A DNA stretch of 64,000 nucleotides from positions 27,091,539 to 27,155,538 of the forward strand of contig CP137679.1 of NCBI GenBank assembly GCA_037976565.1, given 5' to 3'. Positions 12,001 to 24,000 of the stretch are shown here, one piece after another. Source of the stretch: Mesocentrotus franciscanus. Taxonomy: Eukaryota; Echinodermata; Echinoidea; Camarodonta; Strongylocentrotidae. Made by a program: the position numbers and the translations under genes. Below the pieces are notes generated by a model that searched no databases, was not told where the DNA came from, and worked only from the letters and a program-made list of their open reading frames with translations. Within the stretch, counting starts at the first letter, position 1. Each line of letters starts with the position of its first letter.

Positions 12001-15000
12001 ACAGATCTATTATACAAAAACACATGGAAGCCCTTTATTAGACAGATAGGGCACTATGTACTGCTTCATATCTTAATACACCTGTATTCTTATGTTGAAC
12101 TATGAGCCCATGTGAGCTTACGTGAATCATCGTCAACGTCCTGAATGGGGGAACTTCGAACTGTAAAAAAACAAAATAGAAAAACAATAATAAACAAGGA
12201 AATTATTAGGTATTCTAGACAAATACACTAGTCATCTCGTCCAACCAACACATATTCCCTACACACGGCAGGGTTCAAATTTACCACTATGGGAAAATCT
12301 AAAATTGTTCAAAATATGATGCTTTCAAAATTTAGCTTTTAACTGGAGAGCACGTACTTGAGAATATTATGAAATAACTTGCAGCCCGTCTAACAATTCA
12401 TGTGCGGACATCTTAATCTTAATACTAGAAATCCGGCTCTCAAAGGTTCACTTACAAATGTAGTTACGATGAAATATCAAGACATGAGTGCGAATATTTG
12501 ATTGTATAAGCAAAATAATACAACTCATTAGCACCATTCCGAACAGGCGATATTTTGTTTTCAATTACTGATGTGCAAAAACAATCTATATCTATCACCA
12601 AGAACGCTTCGATTGCATTTGCATTAACATACATAATATTTCACAAGAAAATCAGAGGGTCCTTTATAAAACCTAAAGGATGTACTGAATGTACACAGTC
12701 GAACTTGAAAGGAACTGCTAATTGAGATGTGTGACCTTTGGCCTACCTATGTTCATGTTTGATATAAATGACAAAATTAACTTAGATCGAGATTGAAGTC
12801 TGCATGGATTGGAGATCGAATTCCATTGTTCAACTCAGCATAGACAAAAGCAGGGAATGCGTGTGAAATGATAACTAACTGCAAATCTAGCCACGAATTA
12901 GCTGAAACTAGTATTATGTTTAATCCATGTTTTTTCCTGTTGTTGTTATTTTTGAGCGCAAGAAATAATATGAAGGACGAAATGGTTTTCGGCTCTTTAA
13001 TCGTGATGCATTTATCCTGTGATAATATTGTATTGTAAAAATATAAAAAACAACCTTATTATGAAAATGACTGTTTGAAAAAATTGCTTTACCTTGACAG
13101 TTGACACCAGTCCAGCCTTCTTGACATGCAGTCCCATCCATGCATTCTCCTGTATCCTTGCTACAGATGTTACGTGGAGAGCAGTGGCACTCTTGCAAAC
13201 AATCGGCTCCATACGTTCCTGGGTTACATTCTTAAACAAATGATGGGGATTGATAAAGTAATAAAAGACTAGGAACAGCATTATGACGTAGGCCTAATGT
13301 GCTATTTAATCATCAATATTTCACATTGAGGGGGAGGTGGACCAAGAACCCAAGGTACATCGATGTAATTAATGCCTTTATATTAAATTTCGATAATGAA
13401 TGTAAACAAATCCTAAATATATTGGTGAATGAGGTATCTAGGGTGCGTTTTAAATATTGGTAGATTTGGTTCCGCTAATTCGTCGCCTACAGGTGCATTA
13501 TAACGTCTTAATACTTTCTAGTTAGATATATCTAATGATAAATATATTAAGCTTGATCACATTTATCTTTAAATCATCTGTTTAATTCCAGTACACTGTT
13601 GAATAAATTACCCAGTTATCTTTATAAGGAGGTTCCTCCATGTTTTTGTAGATCACACTTTTGTTATCATTTAATCCAAGCAGGACCGTTTCGAAGGATA
13701 TAAATGGAATTAGTATAGTTTATAGTATATGGGTTTTAAAGAGAAGACATTTTGTACATTCATGTTGTTTAAGTAATGCAACATTTTGCCCAGACATGAT
13801 TTTGCTAGGAAAATGCTTACGTTGGACAAATTTTTATAGCTAGAAATTGATTGATCTTTATTTCATTCAACATAAAACATATAAAATACAAAACATAGTG
13901 TACAAGTTAAAGAAAGAACATTTACAACAAACATGCAGTATAATATTGTTGTTTAAAAAGGTGATTAAATATAACTTTTGCTCTATTTTGGGGCCTCTGC
14001 TATTTTTGATTTACATCAATGATATTGTTAACTGTTCCACTTTCTGTAAATTCACACTTTTTGCAGACGATACGACTATTCTTGCCTCAGAAAAAAATTG
14101 ATCTCTTAACTCATAAACTGAATATTAATTTGGAGTATGTATATGAATGGTTGGTTTGCAATAAGCTGTCTTTGAATGTTTCTAAGACTAAATTTGTTAT
14201 TTTCAAAAATGCTAGGAACCTAAATCCTATATATGACAATGTATCTATTTCTATCAACAATAAATTAATTGAACAGTGTAAAGTTTTTAATTACCTTGGA
14301 GTATTTTTAGATGAAAACCTATCTTGGACTTCTCATATTAATTATATTACAAAAAAGGTTTCTCAGAGCGTCGGTATTATCAGTCACTTAAGATTTGTGT
14401 TTCCACTCCGTATCTTATTCATGTTATACAATGCATTTATCTTGCCATATATTATGTATTGCAATTCTGTTTGGGCAACGAAACACCCCTCTAAGTTAAT
14501 CAAATTACATAGACTTCAATAAAGGGCATTACGACTTTGCTCTAATTCCTCATTCTTAGCTCCCTCTCAACCTTTATTTAGAAGATTCAATACTTTACAT
14601 ATTTATGATATTAATAAATTACAAATTGCGTCATTGATGCAACGATTTTTCTCAAACTCACTACCTCCAAACCTTATGCACCTATTTAGTCTCAATAATG
14701 AGGTCCATACCCACTACACAAGAAATGCTGATAAATTCCATCATTGGAATGCTTCTTCCAATATACTGACAGATTCTCTCCGTAATGTTGGTCCTAAAAT
14801 GTGGAATTCCCTACCTCCATTTTTACAGTCTGTTGGATTTAATAATTCATTCAAAAGACTTTACAAGAAACATCTTCTCTCTCTTTATAATACATAATTT
14901 ATTTTAAGACCACACCTCTAAAACTAAATACTTTTTTTTCTTCTTTTTTTTTCTTTCTTTTTTCTTTTTTTATATGTTGTTATTACTTCAGCGCCTGGTG

Positions 15001-18000
15001 CATTCAATTGTCAAGCCTTATTGGCTTTTACGGATGCACCATTTTCCATTTGTACTATGGTTAATACTTTCATATTTTCTTTATATTTTGAATGCTGTTA
15101 TGTCAATTTCTGTTATCTGTTATGATATTCCATATTTTATCTTTGTATATATTGTCATGATGATCGATGGAAATAAATAAATGTCAATCAATGTCAATCA
15201 ATAAGTAGAGGGGGAAAAACAAAAACAAAAACAAACAAAACCTGACCGTGTGCAAATTCAATCTTTGTTTAAATTGTTGGAGTAAAATGATTTATATCTC
15301 CTTTAAGAACATTAATTGACGGACTAGATTTTATATCTGAGGTATATTATTCCACAATTGTGGCCCTTAAAAATATATAGATGTTTTAGCTACATTTAAT
15401 CTTATTTTAGATAAATGAAAATTAGAAGAACTTCGAGTATTATATGAATGCAATGCAGAATTAAGACAAAATTTGATGGAAAGACTAATGGGTATAAAAT
15501 TATTAAAACATAAATACATAAATATTGCAAAACTATAATTACAAAGATCCAAGACATTCAAAAGTGTAAATTTCAGAAATAAATGTTTGGTATGAGCAAA
15601 ATAATTGGGCATGTAAGACTAATCGAATGGCTCTTTTTTTGTAAACATAATGGTCTACTCATTACATGATCAGTTAATGATCCCCAGGCAAGGTTAAATA
15701 ATTAAAATAAGGAAATATTATGGCATTATAAATCATAATTCAAATATTTGAAGGGAAATGTTTAATTCTATTAAAATATCTTTACTTTTAGAAATGTTCT
15801 TGCAGATGACATCAATGTGTTCCTTCCAAGATAATTTACTGTCAATTGTTAAACCTACAAATTTCAAGGAACTACAACGATCAATTTTTTATTATCTAAA
15901 GAAACAACCAACGTATCAGAGTCGATTAACATATTAGTAAAAATCATATAGTGAGTCTATCTAGTATTTACAACTAATTTATTAAACATCAACCATGAAT
16001 TTATTTCCAATAATTTATCATTAAAATCAAGAATCAAATTATTAATATTGTTATCGAATAAAAAGACACTGGTATCATCGCCATACACAATGTTTTCCAA
16101 CTTTTGAGATGCTGCATAAAATATCATTCATATAAATGAGAAAGTGGGATAGGGAAGCATCATCCTTTATAATGTGGAATATCGCAAATGCAGATTTCCT
16201 TATCGAGCACAAACTTCAAGGGCTACGTTCTTGCACATTAATGGTTACTTAAATATATATAAAAGAATCCATGACTTTCCAGTTCTTCCTCATATATATA
16301 ATACATGTACACAATTTGACTACTCTAAAAACGCCATTATTTTTCGCTTGTTTAACTGTGTACGTATTTTCGAAACAAGGATAAAGTAATTAATGTCCCT
16401 TGGAAAAAAAAATTATTATTTATCGTCCGTTGCGTGATGTCAGAACAATAAAAAAAATAAACACATTCATTTTCAACCTAAGCATCACTCGTTAAAAGAT
16501 AATGAAACTGAGGTTTCGAATGGCAGAGTATATCCCATATCTCTTTCATCCTCAAAGAGGTTACTAGTTCATGGTATTATTATGCTACCATGTTCCTCAA
16601 TACGCACTATGGCTCATAACATTACTTTCGAATTACTCTATTCAGGATATACATGTACTTAGGTTTATTTTAATTTCAGGTATCAACAAAATCAAAGGCA
16701 GAGCAAATTAAACCGTAATAAATGTCATGATCAAGGTCCCTCTAAGCGCCTTAGTATGTATTTGACAAGAAGATTAATTGTCCTTTCAAAAGCATTTCAT
16801 TTCTATGTAGACAAAATATACTTCTTCTCATCACATGAGATGCAAGGTCACACATGGGGCAGCCTCTCTTTCAGGCTTGAGAATTGTATGGTTTAACCCA
16901 TTCATTACTACAAATATAAATATACCTTCTTCGTCACTCATATTTTTCGTATTCAGTTTTTGCCGGCGCTAATAATTAAAGCTGCGTCAGGTTTGATTTT
17001 TCTTCATCTTTCATCTCTTTTCTCGTTACCTTCACTTTACACCAGAGAATATCTAATATTTTAAGCGTTGGAGAGTAAAACCTCTTTCATGAAAGATAAC
17101 ATTATTTGCCGGAATAGACATGTGAAAAACTATTGTAATACACGTGTACATGTACATTTATGAGTATTCCATTTTTTAAACACGTATGATATATCAATTT
17201 TCTTTCAAGATGATGTATTTATGGAGTTCTCTTGTAGTAAAAAATATTTGCTTAGGAATGATTCCGAAATTTGATTTACATGACTAAAAGTACCTGTTGT
17301 ACAATTGATTCCCATGAATCCTGCTGCACAGGTGCATCCAAAGGGGTCTGGTAGGCAGAAGAGTTTACCCCGACACCCTGGACTGTGATCATCTCCTGAG
17401 GAATTACATGAAAAGCTGCCATCTTGCCCAAACCGGTTGCTGCCCAGGACTTAGGATAAAGGGACAATAGAGAGATAAGGATACAAGTGCTTTCATAATA
17501 GAGTTTCAAACGACCTTACGTTATAGATTAGTAATACTGTAACGACATTGAGTTGAGTTGATTTTGATTCGCGTGATAACTATATTGAAAAGAGTTTGAG
17601 GTACGTAACGATATGTACGAAATTGGCGATGCAACAATGCTGTTTCCTTATCCAAGGGCTTCATCGATTGAATCTTCTTGATGAAATCTTGTTAATTTTA
17701 ACACGATACGTAAATTATAGAGCATTGCNNNNNNNNNNNNNNNNNNNNNNNNNNNNNNNNNNNNNNNNNNNNNNNNNNNNNNNNNNNNNNNNNNNNNNNN
17801 NNNNNNNNNNNNNNNNNNNNNNNNNNNNNNNNNNNNNNNNNNNNNNNNNNNNNNNNNNNNNNNNNNNNNNNNNNNNNNNNNNNNNNNNNNNNNNNNNNNN
17901 NNNNNNNNNNNNNNNNNNNNNNNNNNNNNNNNNNNNNNNNNNNNNNNNNNNNNNNNNNNNNNNNNNNNNNNNNNNNNNNNNNNNNNNNNNNNNNNNNNNN

Positions 18001-21000
18001 NNNNNNNNNNNNNNNNNNNNNNNNNNNNNNNNNNNNNNNNNNNNNNNNNNNNNNNNNNNNNNNNNNNNNNNNNNNNNNNNNNNNNNNNNNNNNNNNNNNN
18101 NNNNNNNNNNNNNNNNNNNNNNNNNNNNNNNNNNNNNNNNNNNNNNNNNNNNNNNNNNNNNNNNNNNNNNNNNNNNNNNNNNNNNNNNNNNNNNNNNNNN
18201 NNNNNNNNNNNNNNNNNNNNNNNNNNNNGCATTGCAGATTGAACTTTATTTCAAGCATGTATTTTACATGAAATCATTGTTTTCATTAACATCAACAATA
18301 TATTGAGCTGAATGCTAGACATGTAAAAATAACAAGTGTTAACTAAAAGATGATATAATTGGACATTTCACCTCGGAAGCTTGCTGTTGAAGAATATGGG
18401 TAGCAGTGAGGTGGTGGGGGCACAATTTCATCCACTTTGAAAAAAGGGTCATCGATGAAACTTAAAGTTCGAGACCTTAAACCTATACCCATTATTAGTG
18501 TATTCGTGCGCGCGTGTGGGCGTGTGTGTGTGTGTGTTTGGGGGTGTGTTTTTGTGTGTGTGTAAGTATGTGACTATTTAATTTTGTGTGTCATCCTCCG
18601 TCTGTGCCCCGCCCCCACCTCGCATTGTTTAACAAGTAAGTCTATGTCAGTGTCTCGAAGTGCAGAGGACCCATAAAAGTGTAAAACCTACCGTGTTCAC
18701 ATGTCGTCCCGTTGAAACCAGGAGGACATACACACTCTCCTGAGTCTGCATCGCACTTGCCTCCATTGAGACAGTCAGTACAGGTATGTTCACATTCAGA
18801 TCCCCAACGATGAGCTGGGCATCCTGTTTGAAGTAAACAGTATTAGTATTTCAAAGTGGATAAGAATCCAGCATCTAAACAATATCAGAAGTAGATAACC
18901 GAAATGCCAATATGCATTGACATGCCTGCATTCATTCTATCTTTCTCTAAATTCCCCTAACACATAAAAAGAAAACAATTTTCAATATTTAATTTTCAAT
19001 ATGCTAATGTTATTGCACAAGTTAAATAAAAGGAAAAGAATCTATATCAAAAATACCATGTTAGTATTGGAACAGCCGTAAAATACGCTGAAATCCTCAG
19101 AACCTATGTACTCTTTTGAGCCTTTGGGGGCTTTTGCATTCAATTTCACTTATATTTCGCTGACAACAATAGTGTAGAATAGAAGTAATTTTGTTGCAAG
19201 TTCAATGATGTTGGAACAGAAAGGTGCTTTGGGATAAGATAATATGTAAGGTGTGAAACATGTACGGATAGGTAAGCTGTCAACTTACTGATGACATGAA
19301 GAAGGAATATTGCATTTCCTGCATCCCATTGTTTTCCAGCAAAACACTTATATACCCCAGTTTGGTTTAGCTGCACGTTCTTTAAAGTTAGACTCTGCTT
19401 TCCTCTACTGTCAGATATCCCATCTCCATTAAACCACCACCGGAGGTCATCTTCCGCTATGTTGGTGACAGCAGCGAATGTAACAATTTCCCCGACATGG
19501 ACGGTCAAAGTTGTCCGTTCAGGCAAGATTGTTGCTGTAAAGTAAATGGGAGTAATATATGCCAGATAAAACAATGTTTATGAAGTACAGAAGCAGCTTT
19601 GGGGAAAAATTTCTTCAGAAAAAAGTGATTTATTGTATAGGCTACTTCTGAAGTCGCTGATCGACTGTATGATCTGTACAGGCTTGTAAGCATACGAATA
19701 GGTGTTTTTTTTCTTCTTCAATCATAATATGTACGCTTTATGTTTAGTACTGGAGGCATAGAATTCATCAAATGTAAAAGTGGAATGGGGTATTCTTTTG
19801 AATGTATGTAAAGGCTTACATTAACATATTTTGACTACTATTTGAGTCAATCATTATATTGAAGGTATCGTTGTCTAGTAGTGAAGTAACTGAATTACTG
19901 GTACGTATTTAAATCCCTGTCACGGCAATGCTTTCCTTTGTCAAGACATTAATCTACATTAGCCACTCTCCGACCGCACATGAAATAAATGGGTTATGGG
20001 TACCCGGTTTGAATAAATCCTTCGATGTTTGGGGGCCTTATCATGGTCGCCCGGCTGAAGTGGGGAAATATGATAGCAAGCCCTCGGGAAGAACAATATT
20101 TAAATTGACGAGGCTACCCGAAGACATGGAAGACCATATTATTATATTACATCAGGTCAGGGAATGAGTAGAAATAAAAATGCTCAGAAAATGCCTTTTT
20201 GTATCCAAATTTTAAGTAGATCTGCTCCCTTACAAATTTCAAGAAATAGGATCGTATGTTTCTTCTAAATTAAGTTATTAAGGAACGTCCAAAAGTCAAT
20301 AATCTGGTCCCTGATTTTAACCATTGACAAGGATACAACAAAAAAATGGTGGCTCCCATTTGGCTGTGCATGCTGTTATATGTTCCAAGAAACGGAAATC
20401 CAGAAGTCAATAATCTGGTCCCTGATTTTAACCATTGACAAGGATACAACAACAAATGGTGGCTCCCATTTGGCTGTGCATGCTGTTATATGTTCCAAGA
20501 AACGGAAATAACATACAAGCATTATAAATCAGTCATACCAACGACACCGTATCAGGACAATTACCCCATGGACTATCACCCCCGAAAGAATTACCCCAAT
20601 TCAGGGAAAAAACATGTAGCGAAAAGACGAAGAAAAACAAGTAAAGAAGTGGAAACACTTAAAATACACGACATATCTGATTCGGAAAAAGAAACCATAA
20701 TTTGGAGCCCCGTCAAAACCATCTGAATTGAAAAGCTTCTTAGTTCCAATAGACAAAACCAAAAATCTGAAAAATGTAAATCTTCTGGTGGTAGCTAAAG
20801 CCATACGTTCAGTGGTGGGCAACAATCCAGTGGAATTTGTCAAGCTTGTAAGAAATGAAATCATGGTAAAGTGTAAAAACACTAAACAAACGAGAAGTGT
20901 GAATGAAATTGAAAACAGTGGAAATATCTCTATGAAGGCGGAAGAGATGAGGAATTGGGTGAAAGGAGTAATCTATGGAGTACCTATCAAAATGACAGAA

Positions 21001-24000
21001 CAAGACATTAAAAACGAACTGACTAAACAGAAAATCGTGGGTGTTATTAAAAAGATTAACGAGTAGAAGAAATGATAAAAAAGGAAAATGGTTCTCAAGG
21101 AAGAGAAGACAAAATGAAAGAACCAATTCCCACTAGAAATAGCATCCTATCATTTGGCCGCAGCAATCTCCCCTCTCAAATAACCTTTTGTTACCAACTA
21201 TTAACGGTTAAACAGTTTATTCCACCCACACCCAGGTGTTTCAAATGCCAACGAATAGCACAGTGTAAATCCAAACCCAGATGTGTTCGTTGTGGGGAGA
21301 TGCATTACTTGACGAATGTCCCCACAAAGAAACACCAAAATTTGATAATTGTGGAGGAACTCTCTGCGGCGTATTTGGGATGTCAAGAAGCCAAAAAAGC
21401 AAAAGAAGTGCAGAGAATCAAAATAGAAAAAATGAGGTATGCTTAAGCTGCCAAATGTTGGAAAATTGATCAAACAATCACACAAACCAAATCCAAAACG
21501 CTCATCATTCACAAGAAATACAAGCGGTAGGCCTACCGGTACAAATAAACAAACAAACATCCCAGATAAACGAATCTGGGAAGGAAATGAAAACTTCATC
21601 CAAACAACTAAAACAAAACGGAGCCAGACAACAAAACAGAAATACAAAAGAAAATACTTCAAACCAAAGTCACTCTGGAGCCACTCAATATGCTCATGAA
21701 GGAGGAGAAATCAGTGAAAAAGATAAAAACTTTATTGTCAATGCCAGCAATGAAGAAAACATTTCACTTACTGTATATTTTATTGCAAATTTTAATCATA
21801 ATCCAATCAGCCTGATTATAGGAGATGCTCTCAAATTCTTCAATTTCACCAAAGAAATGTTAAATGAACAAAACGTTACTGGCCTGGTATTTTAGTTTCT
21901 TCGCTTCCGTGACCCTAAATATATTGCAATGGAATGCACAGGGCATAAAAGGTCACGGAGACGAGCTGAGACTTCACATAGATAATAGACAAGAAATCAT
22001 TCATTTAATTTGTATGCAAGAAACTTGGTTGTTGGAAAACGAACATTTTGATATAAATAATTATGAAGGAGTTTATAGAGATAGAAAAACAGGCAAACGA
22101 GGTAGATGTGCTATGTACTTCCATAATTAGTTAGGACATAGCAAAGTTATAGAACCTGAAGACATAGAATGTCAAACGGTGAATATATGTTTCAATTAAT
22201 GTACATACACAGTGGTGAACTATTATAACCCATGTAAAAAGATACCCCCACAGATATTGGATAATATAACAAAAAAATCTAAAAGAATCTATAAGAAAAA
22301 TTATATTGGGCGATTTTAATGCGCATATAGGGTAGTGAAAAGACCGACAGAAATGGAAAAATAATCAAAAATTATATGTTGAAACATGATTTTACGATTT
22401 GTAATCTTGGGGAAGGTACAAGAATTGACCACAGAGTGACAAAGCGTTCATCATTAGATTTATGCTTTTCATCTCCGAATCTTTCACATAAGAATCTACC
22501 ACTTTAGGAAGTGATCATTTTCCTATATTGATAGAAATAGGAAATAAAAATAATTGATCCGGAAGAAATAAATTGGTCACTTGCTAATATTAATTGGGAC
22601 AAATTCCAACAAGTATGTGAAGAAGAGATACAGAAGCGTACATTAAATTTGTAGAAACTTTGAATAACATAATGATACGTCTAGGAAAGGTGATATCAAA
22701 ACAAAGACAAAATCCTGTTCCCTGGTGGAACAAGGAATGTTCACAAAATATTGAATAAAGAAATCACTTAAGATATTTAGCAGAGAAAAGAAAAACTTGA
22801 GAATACGTAGAGGATTACCTGGACAAGAAAGCAGAAGCTCAAAAGATCAAAAGACAAGCCAAACGAGACTATATTGGATCACCTATTGTAAGGAAATGAC
22901 TCGTTTCACATAAATGACAGAAATTTGGAATATGATACGTAAATAGAAAATAGTAAGACTAATAATAGAAGTAAAAACATTAAATTGATGATATATGAAA
23001 ATAAAAAAATAATAAATCCTCAAGAGGTAGTAAATGTTATGGCTGGTCGCTTTGAAAATATTAGCGAAAGTACAATAATGAATAAGCAAGCCGAAAATAT
23101 AGTAAAAGAATATTTTCGAGAAAATGTAAATAATGATCGCCCAAGATTGTTTAAATCAATCTTTGAAGAAAAAATTTACTATGCAAGAAATCAATCAAGT
23201 CCTGGAAAATCAAAGAGAAACAGCACCGGTTTGCTTTTTGGATGTAACTAAGGCATATGATATAAAGTTGTGGTACAATGGTTTATTATATAAATTACAC
23301 AAACTAGGAGTAAAAGGAAATATGTTTACATTTATTAAGAACTTATTACAGAAATGAACCTTCCAAGTGAGGAATGGGCAGACAATATCTAAAACATCTA
23401 CCCTAGGCTAGTCGATGGATTACAACAAGGAAATGCCCTTTGTCCAATTGTATTCAACATTATGATGCATGATATACCATTGGAAAAGGAAGTGAATATA
23501 TCATTATTTGCAGATGACTGTGCAATATGGAAATCTGAAGAAAAAAATTGTAAGTCTGTTCATAAATGAATGGTTTAGATACTGGGGAATTTCAATATCT
23601 CATGAAAAGACAGTTTCACTTCTATTTACAAACAGTTATGGAAAATGTGAATTGAAACTTGAAGGAGTACCCTTACCTTCTATCATGGGGGAACCAGGTT
23701 TTTTAAAGGGGGGTTTAAAACAGTGGCGGATCCAGGATTTTCCAATAGGGGGGGGGGGCCTGAAGTTTGAAAATCGCCGACCAATACGGGCCGATTTTTT
23801 TTTTTGTGTATTACGAGCCGGACTTTGTTGCGGAGATTTTGGGAACATGAATGCGGTCCCTCCGACCCCGGAGTGGGGGGGTCTCAATTGAGTGTTTCTG
23901 TGTTTTTTAATAGTCTAGGCATCGTGCGTTACACAATTAAAAGATCACTGCGCACGCATGCCGAGTAGCCGAGAAGCCTGTTTTGTGTCAAGCAAACCTA

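Noticed and set aside
10810..13092. A second Ig exon after the EGF block, as in vertebrate Tie
   Set aside because: Searched by eye for a W ... DxGxYxC pattern on the minus strand and found none.
17596..18306. Open frames crossing the assembly gap
   Set aside because: Most of their length is N; no residues support them.
20601..21662. Minus-strand phenylalanine-rich frames over the LINE ORF1 region
   Set aside because: Shadows of the lysine-rich plus-strand ORF1.
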